Below are positions 5,311-9,042 of a stretch of DNA of 9,042 nucleotides, one piece after another; position 1 is the first letter of the stretch; the number at the start of each line of letters is the position of its first letter. This stretch comes from an uncultured Oscillospiraceae bacterium (GTDB taxonomy: Bacteria; Bacillota; Clostridia; Oscillospirales; Oscillospiraceae). The stretch is from NCBI GenBank assembly GCA_934572355.1, contig CAKTKV010000059.1, forward strand, positions 1 to 9,042. The letters run 5' to 3'. The notes under the pieces are model-generated. The model saw nothing but the letters and a program-made list of their open reading frames with translations, ran no database searches and was not told the DNA's origin. The position numbers were made by a program, and so were the translations under genes.

Positions 5311-6897
5311 TCACTCATTTTGCAGGTCGCGCAGAACGGCTTCGGCGCAGCGCAGCCCGTCCACCGCGGCGGAGGTGATGCCCCCGGCATAGCCCGCTCC
5401 TTCCCCGCAGGGATAGAGACCGCACAGGCTGCTTTGCAGCGTCTCATCGCGGAGGATGCGCACAGGAGAAGAGGAGCGCGTCTCGGGGCCGGTGAGCACG
5501 GCGTCAGGCGCATCAAAGCCGCGGAGCTTCTTACCAAGCTCCGGTATGGCGTTATGCAGCACGGAGCTTATCTTCTCCGGAAGCACTTCACGCAGGTCTC
5601 CCCAAGTCACGCCCGGCTCATAGCTCGGCGTGACGCTGCCCGGGCCGGTGCTTGGCCGACCGGCCATGAAGTCACCCACGAGCTGCGCGGGGGCGCGGTA
5701 GCTCCCGGCGTAATTATAGGCGCGGCGCTCTATCTCGCGCTGCCAGTACATCCCGGCAAGGACGCCATCGCCGGGGAAGTCCTCGGTGTGCAGCGTGACA
5801 AGCATGGCGGAATTGGCGTTCTCCCCGTCGCGCTTTGAATAGCTCATGCCGTTTGTGACGACCCCGCCGACCTCCGACGCCGCGGCAAAAACCTTACCGC
5901 CGGGGCACATGCAGAAGGTGTAAGCGCTTGTGCCGTCAGGCAGATGGACGTTGAGACTGTAATCCGCGGGGGGCAGCTTGCCGCGCTCGCGCCCGTACTG
6001 CGCAAGGTCGATATCGCTCTGCTTATGCTCGATGCGCACGCCCATTGAAAAGGGCTTGCGCTCCATGTCAAGGCCGAAATCGCGCAGCATTTCAAAGCTG
6101 TCGCGCGCAGAATGGCCGATGGCGAGGATGAGCCGGGTGCAGGGCAGGGTATAGTTTCTCTCCGACGTGTGTACAAGAACCGTGGTCAGGCGGCCATTTT
6201 CGGCTACGATACCGTCCAAGCGCGACCCGAAGCGGACTTCACCGCCGAGAGAGATTATCTCACGCCGAAGATTCTGCACAACGTCGATCAAAACATCGGT
6301 GCCGATGTGGGGTTTTGCATCATAAGTGACGCTCTCAGGCGCGCCGTGCGCGGCAAATTCCTTCAGCACCCAGAACATGCGTTTATCATGGGTGCCGGTA
6401 TTTAGCTTGCCGTCAGAAAATGTCCCGGCTCCCCCTTCGCCGAACTGGACGTTCGACTCGGGGTCGAGCTCTCCGCCGTTGCGGAACGCATCGACAGCCG
6501 CTTTGCGGCTCAGCGCATCCTGACCGCGCTCAAGGACTACCGGCCTTGCACCGGCACGGGCAAGCACCAGCGCCGCGAACATCCCGGCGGGGCCGAAGCC
6601 AACGACGACGGGACGGGACGCGGATCCAACATGAGGAATGTCGTAGACAGGCTCTGTATAAGCGCAGACGTCCTTCCCGGCAAGGCGGGAGAGAAGCTTA
6701 TCCTCCCCGGCGCGGAGAGCGACAGCGGCGGAGCAGGTATAGTGAATGTCATTTTTCTTTCTCGCGTCGAGCGAACGCTTGACGACGCGGCACTCCGCAA
6801 TGTCAGACGTACTGACGCGGAGCTTTTTTGCAGCCTTGGCAGAAAGGCGCGATAAGTCCTCGCCCGAATCAAGGCGCAGATTGCGCACAAGTATCAT
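5311..6897 (-). CDS. FAD-dependent oxidoreductase-like protein, COG2509 family
   Basis: The 528-residue protein matches the uncharacterised FAD-dependent dehydrogenase family COG2509. Residues 1 to about 75 form a small N-terminal domain (MILVRNLRL through VVKRSLDARKKNDIHYTC). A Rossmann dinucleotide fold follows, with GFGPAG at 100-105 and the ribose-binding acid E123 in VVLERG. The family signature ESNVQFGEGGAGTFSDGKL lies at about 147-165, and the C-terminal FAD motif YPCGEGAGYAGGITSAAVDG at about 495-514. No signal peptide or membrane segment is visible, so it is probably soluble and cytoplasmic. The reaction is unknown. I chose ATG 6897 because GGGAGG lies 8 bases upstream and the ATG overlaps the stop of the preceding BaiN-type gene (ATGA), implying translational coupling. 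An upstream ATG at 6939 would add 14 residues read inside the neighbour gene and lacks support. Confidence 0.9.
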   Translation of the reverse strand: MILVRNLRLDSGEDLSRLSAKAAKKLRVSTSDIAECRVVKRSLDARKKNDIHYTCSAAVALRAGEDKLLSRLAGKDVCAYTEPVYDIPHVGSASRPVVVGFGPAGMFAALVLARAGARPVVLERGQDALSRKAAVDAFRNGGELDPESNVQFGEGGAGTFSDGKLNTGTHDKRMFWVLKEFAAHGAPESVTYDAKPHIGTDVLIDVVQNLRREIISLGGEVRFGSRLDGIVAENGRLTTVLVHTSERNYTLPCTRLILAIGHSARDSFEMLRDFGLDMERKPFSMGVRIEHKQSDIDLAQYGRERGKLPPADYSLNVHLPDGTSAYTFCMCPGGKVFAAASEVGGVVTNGMSYSKRDGENANSAMLVTLHTEDFPGDGVLAGMYWQREIERRAYNYAGSYRAPAQLVGDFMAGRPSTGPGSVTPSYEPGVTWGDLREVLPEKISSVLHNAIPELGKKLRGFDAPDAVLTGPETRSSSPVRILRDETLQSSLCGLYPCGEGAGYAGGITSAAVDGLRCAEAVLRDLQNE

Positions 6898-8105
6898 AGG
6901 CCGAGCCTCCCGGCAAGCCGGCCGCTCGCCCATGCCCACTGGAGGTTATAGCCGCCGCAGTCACCGTCGATATCCAGCAGCTCCCCGCAGACGAAGAGGC
7001 CGGGCATGAACCAGCTCTCAAGTGTTTCGGGGTCAAAGCCGCCGGTGCGGATGCCGCCGGCAGTGACCTGCGCGTTGTCAAAGCCCTCGGTGCCGAGAAG
7101 CTTTAGGCGGAAGCCCTTGCAAGCTCTGGCAAGGGCGGTAAGCTGCCGGTCGGTGAGGGTCTTTATAGGTACATTCGCGTCAAGCGCGGTATACTTGACG
7201 AGCATTTTCCCGAGGCGGTTATGGAGCATACCGGCAAGGATATCAGTTGCTGTAAGCTCAGGGAGCTTTTCGCGGCGCTGGCAGAGCATGGCGGTGACGG
7301 CCTCAACAGAATAGTCCGCGAAGAAATCGGCCTCGATACTCAGCCCTTTGCCGCCGGTAGAGGCAGCGCGGGAAACGTCGAACGCGGCAGGGCCTGAGAC
7401 GCCGTTATCGGTAAATTGCAGTTCGCCCCGGCTCTCGGTAAGCGCTTCCCCACCGGAAAACAGACGCAGACGGCAGTCGGCGCGCACACCCTTGAGAGAA
7501 CGCGGATACTCAGGTTCGGTGATGAGCTGGACAAGGCTGGGATAAAGCCCGGTGCGCTTATGGCCGAGGGGCTTCAGGAGATCATACCCGTCGGACACAC
7601 CGCCGAGCTTCGCCCCGGCAGCGCCGCCACAGGCGACGATGAGCTTATCGCAGTGGAGCGTCTCACCATCGGTGACGACCGCCCAGCCGGTATCATCGCG
7701 GTATATTTCCTTGGCGGAGGTGGCGGACTTAACTTCAACACCCGACTGCTCCAGCGAGAAGCGGAGCACATCAAGGACGGAATTGGCAGAGTTTGAAAGC
7801 GGGTAGACGCGCCCGCCGTACTCCTCGACCGTGACAAGGCCAAGGGAGTGAAAATACTCCAGTGCCTTCTCCGGCGGGAATTTCTCAAGTGCGGGCACGG
7901 CGAAGGCGGGGTTCTCCCCGTGGTAATTTTCGGGCGACGCACCGGTATTAGTGAGGTTGCAGCGGCCGTTGCCGGTGGCAAGCAGCTTGCGTCCGATGCG
8001 CTGCTGACGCTCAAGGACGATGACGCGGCGGCTCTTATCCTCCGCGGCGGTAAGCGCGGCGATGAGCCCGGAGGCCCCGCCGCCGATAACGATCACAGTT
8101 TCCAT
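6894..8105 (-). CDS. BaiN/HI0933-family NAD(P)/FAD-dependent oxidoreductase
   Basis: The 403-residue flavoprotein has the hallmarks of the HI0933/YhiN family: a dinucleotide-binding GGGASG at 8-13, E32 closing the FAD fold, the signature GRKLLATGNGRCNLTN at 38-53, and the C-terminal CGELLDIDGDCGGYNLQWAW at about 373-392 that contacts FAD. It is soluble and cytoplasmic. One clostridial member, BaiN, has been linked to bile-acid 7-dehydroxylation, but most members have no known substrate, and no other bai gene is present, so a bile-acid role is not claimed. The start is ATG 8105, chosen because GGAG lies 9 bases upstream and the dinucleotide-binding motif should begin within a few residues; ATG 8132 would add nine residues and overlap the asparaginase gene. 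It lies 4 bases after the asparaginase stop and overlaps the next flavoprotein by 4 bases, so the three are almost certainly co-transcribed. Confidence 0.9.
   Translation of the reverse strand: METVIVIGGGASGLIAALTAAEDKSRRVIVLERQQRIGRKLLATGNGRCNLTNTGASPENYHGENPAFAVPALEKFPPEKALEYFHSLGLVTVEEYGGRVYPLSNSANSVLDVLRFSLEQSGVEVKSATSAKEIYRDDTGWAVVTDGETLHCDKLIVACGGAAGAKLGGVSDGYDLLKPLGHKRTGLYPSLVQLITEPEYPRSLKGVRADCRLRLFSGGEALTESRGELQFTDNGVSGPAAFDVSRAASTGGKGLSIEADFFADYSVEAVTAMLCQRREKLPELTATDILAGMLHNRLGKMLVKYTALDANVPIKTLTDRQLTALARACKGFRLKLLGTEGFDNAQVTAGGIRTGGFDPETLESWFMPGLFVCGELLDIDGDCGGYNLQWAWASGRLAGRLGL
6906..6911 (-). promoter_or_regulatory. Ribosome binding site inside the BaiN-type gene, for the COG2509 gene
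   Basis: GGGAGG read on the minus strand lies within the last codons of the BaiN-type gene, 8 bases before ATG 6897. It fixes that start and supports coupled translation of the two flavoproteins. Confidence 0.8.
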
Positions 8106-8109
8106 ATAT

Positions 8110-9042
8110 TCATTCTCCGTGCAGGATGTCATGCGCGACGGGTGTATAGAACAGGCGGCTGACCTCGGCGGGGGCTTTGGTCTGGCCGAGGATCCACATC
8201 ATCTTTGCGTAGACGGCTTCGGTGGTCATGTCGTAGGCTTCAAGGACGAGGGGGTTGCTCTTGAGACTGTGGCCGACGGAATAGACCGAGAGGTCGGAGC
8301 CCTCGTTCTGCACCTGAGTCGTCATAACGATGAACTTGCCCTCGGCGGTATGGCGTCTGACAAGCTCAAACAGGCGGCTGTCATTATAAGACGGCAGGCC
8401 GCCGACGCCGAAGCACTCGATGATTAGCGCGTCATTGCGGGTAAGAAGGAAGTCGAGCACCTCGGGATCGGTGCCGGGAACCATCTTCACAAGGGCGACA
8501 TGCTCATCAAGCTTATCATAAAACAGCGGTGCGGGCAGCGTATCAGGCGCGATATAGCGCATCAAGCGGTGATCGTGCAGGATAGCAAGGTCGGGGTAAT
8601 TGATGCTTGAAAAGGCGGCAAAGCTCTTGGAGCAGGTCTTTCTCGCGCGGGTGCCGAGAATGACGCGGCCGCTGAACACGATATCGACCCCGGCAAGCTG
8701 ACCTGAGCAGGCGCAGACAAAGGCGTCGGTCAGGTTGAGCTTGGAGTCGGTAGAGTCATAGTTGATGGGCTTCTGCGCACCGGTTATCATGATGGGCTTG
8801 TCCGCGCCCTGAACGAGGTAGCTCAGCGCGGCGGCGGTATAGGCCATGGTATCGGTGCCGTGGCTGATAACGAAGCCGTCATAGAGCGCGTAATTATCGC
8901 GCAGAGCCTGAGCGACGGCGATCCAGTGCGCGGGGGTGATATTGGTGCTGTCAAGGCTGAAGAGTGACTTGCAGTCGACACGGCAGAGAGAGCTTATCGC
9001 GGGGACATAGCGCAGCAGCTGCTGCGGGGTGAGCTCCGGGGT
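8110..9042 (-). CDS. ansA: L-asparaginase, type I-like, N-terminus cut by window end
   Basis: The enzyme hydrolyses asparagine to aspartate and ammonia. The frame is open to the window edge, and 310 residues are visible. The first catalytic segment (the GGTIA threonine motif) and the start lie outside, probably 20-35 residues away. The second active-site segment is clear at 55-69 (DGFVISHGTDTMAYT), with the catalytic T63 and D64. ITGAQKPI follows at 86-93, then GTRARKTCSKSFAAFSSINYP in the middle, which is typical of cytoplasmic AnsA-type enzymes of clostridia and Bacteroides. The C-terminal domain carries IIECFGVGGLP and VMTTQVQNEGSDLSVYSVG. The ATG at 8847 lies inside the HGTDTMAY motif and cannot be the start. 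This is the most upstream visible gene of a minus-strand unit, and the unit's promoter lies outside the window. Confidence 0.93.
   Translation of the reverse strand, partial: TPELTPQQLLRYVPAISSLCRVDCKSLFSLDSTNITPAHWIAVAQALRDNYALYDGFVISHGTDTMAYTAAALSYLVQGADKPIMITGAQKPINYDSTDSKLNLTDAFVCACSGQLAGVDIVFSGRVILGTRARKTCSKSFAAFSSINYPDLAILHDHRLMRYIAPDTLPAPLFYDKLDEHVALVKMVPGTDPEVLDFLLTRNDALIIECFGVGGLPSYNDSRLFELVRRHTAEGKFIVMTTQVQNEGSDLSVYSVGHSLKSNPLVLEAYDMTTEAVYAKMMWILGQTKAPAEVSRLFYTPVAHDILHGE

Noticed and set aside
5281..5838. A 185-codon plus-strand frame
   Set aside because: It is antisense to the COG2509 gene, whose family motifs on the other strand are unambiguous. It is a by-product of GC-rich codon use.
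6894..8105. Bile-acid 7-dehydroxylation locus
   Set aside because: Only a BaiN-family member is present, and none of baiB, baiCD, baiE, baiF, baiG or baiH is seen. The family is far broader than bile-acid enzymes.

Overview
The window looks like chromosomal housekeeping and accessory sequence from a fairly GC-rich anaerobic Bacillota, most likely a gut clostridium of the Oscillospiraceae type. The evidence is the protein set: a secreted protein combining Ig-like modules, DUF4430 and an alpha-toroid; a Gre-type paralog; a YwiB-like DUF1934 protein; a DUF6198 membrane protein; and two flavoproteins of the BaiN/HI0933 and COG2509 types. Strong purine-rich ribosome binding sites, short or overlapping gene junctions and U-tailed intrinsic terminators also fit. 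The taxonomic call is inference from protein style, not from a marker gene.

The layout is four transcription units. (1) Positions 1-2172, plus strand: the C-terminal 723 residues of a large, probably exported protein, cut by the window start. It ends at a bidirectional terminator (2176-2218). (2) Positions 2223-3142, minus strand: a small acidic protein of unknown function followed, 8 bases later, by a GreA/GreB-family transcript cleavage factor. (3) Positions 3327-4561, plus strand: a glutamate racemase (MurI) whose stop overlaps the start of a DUF1934 protein, ending at a second bidirectional terminator (4565-4598). (4) Positions 4603-9042, minus strand, read from high to low coordinates: a type I-like L-asparaginase cut at its N-terminus by the window end, a BaiN-family flavoprotein, a COG2509 FAD-dependent protein and a DUF6198 membrane protein. 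The first three genes of this unit are tightly packed (4-base gap, then a 4-base overlap).

Units 2 and 3 diverge from a 184-base intergenic region (3143-3326). It holds one sigma-A-like promoter facing each way and two small perfect palindromes around the murI promoter. No gene-free stretch exceeds 300 bases.

MurI supplies D-glutamate for peptidoglycan, asparaginase releases aspartate and ammonia, and the Gre factor rescues stalled RNA polymerase. The two flavoproteins are recognisable families whose physiological substrates cannot be read from sequence. I found no RNA gene, CRISPR array, insertion sequence or prophage. The least explained items are the acidic protein coupled to the Gre factor and the transcobalamin-like pair of domains in the first gene.
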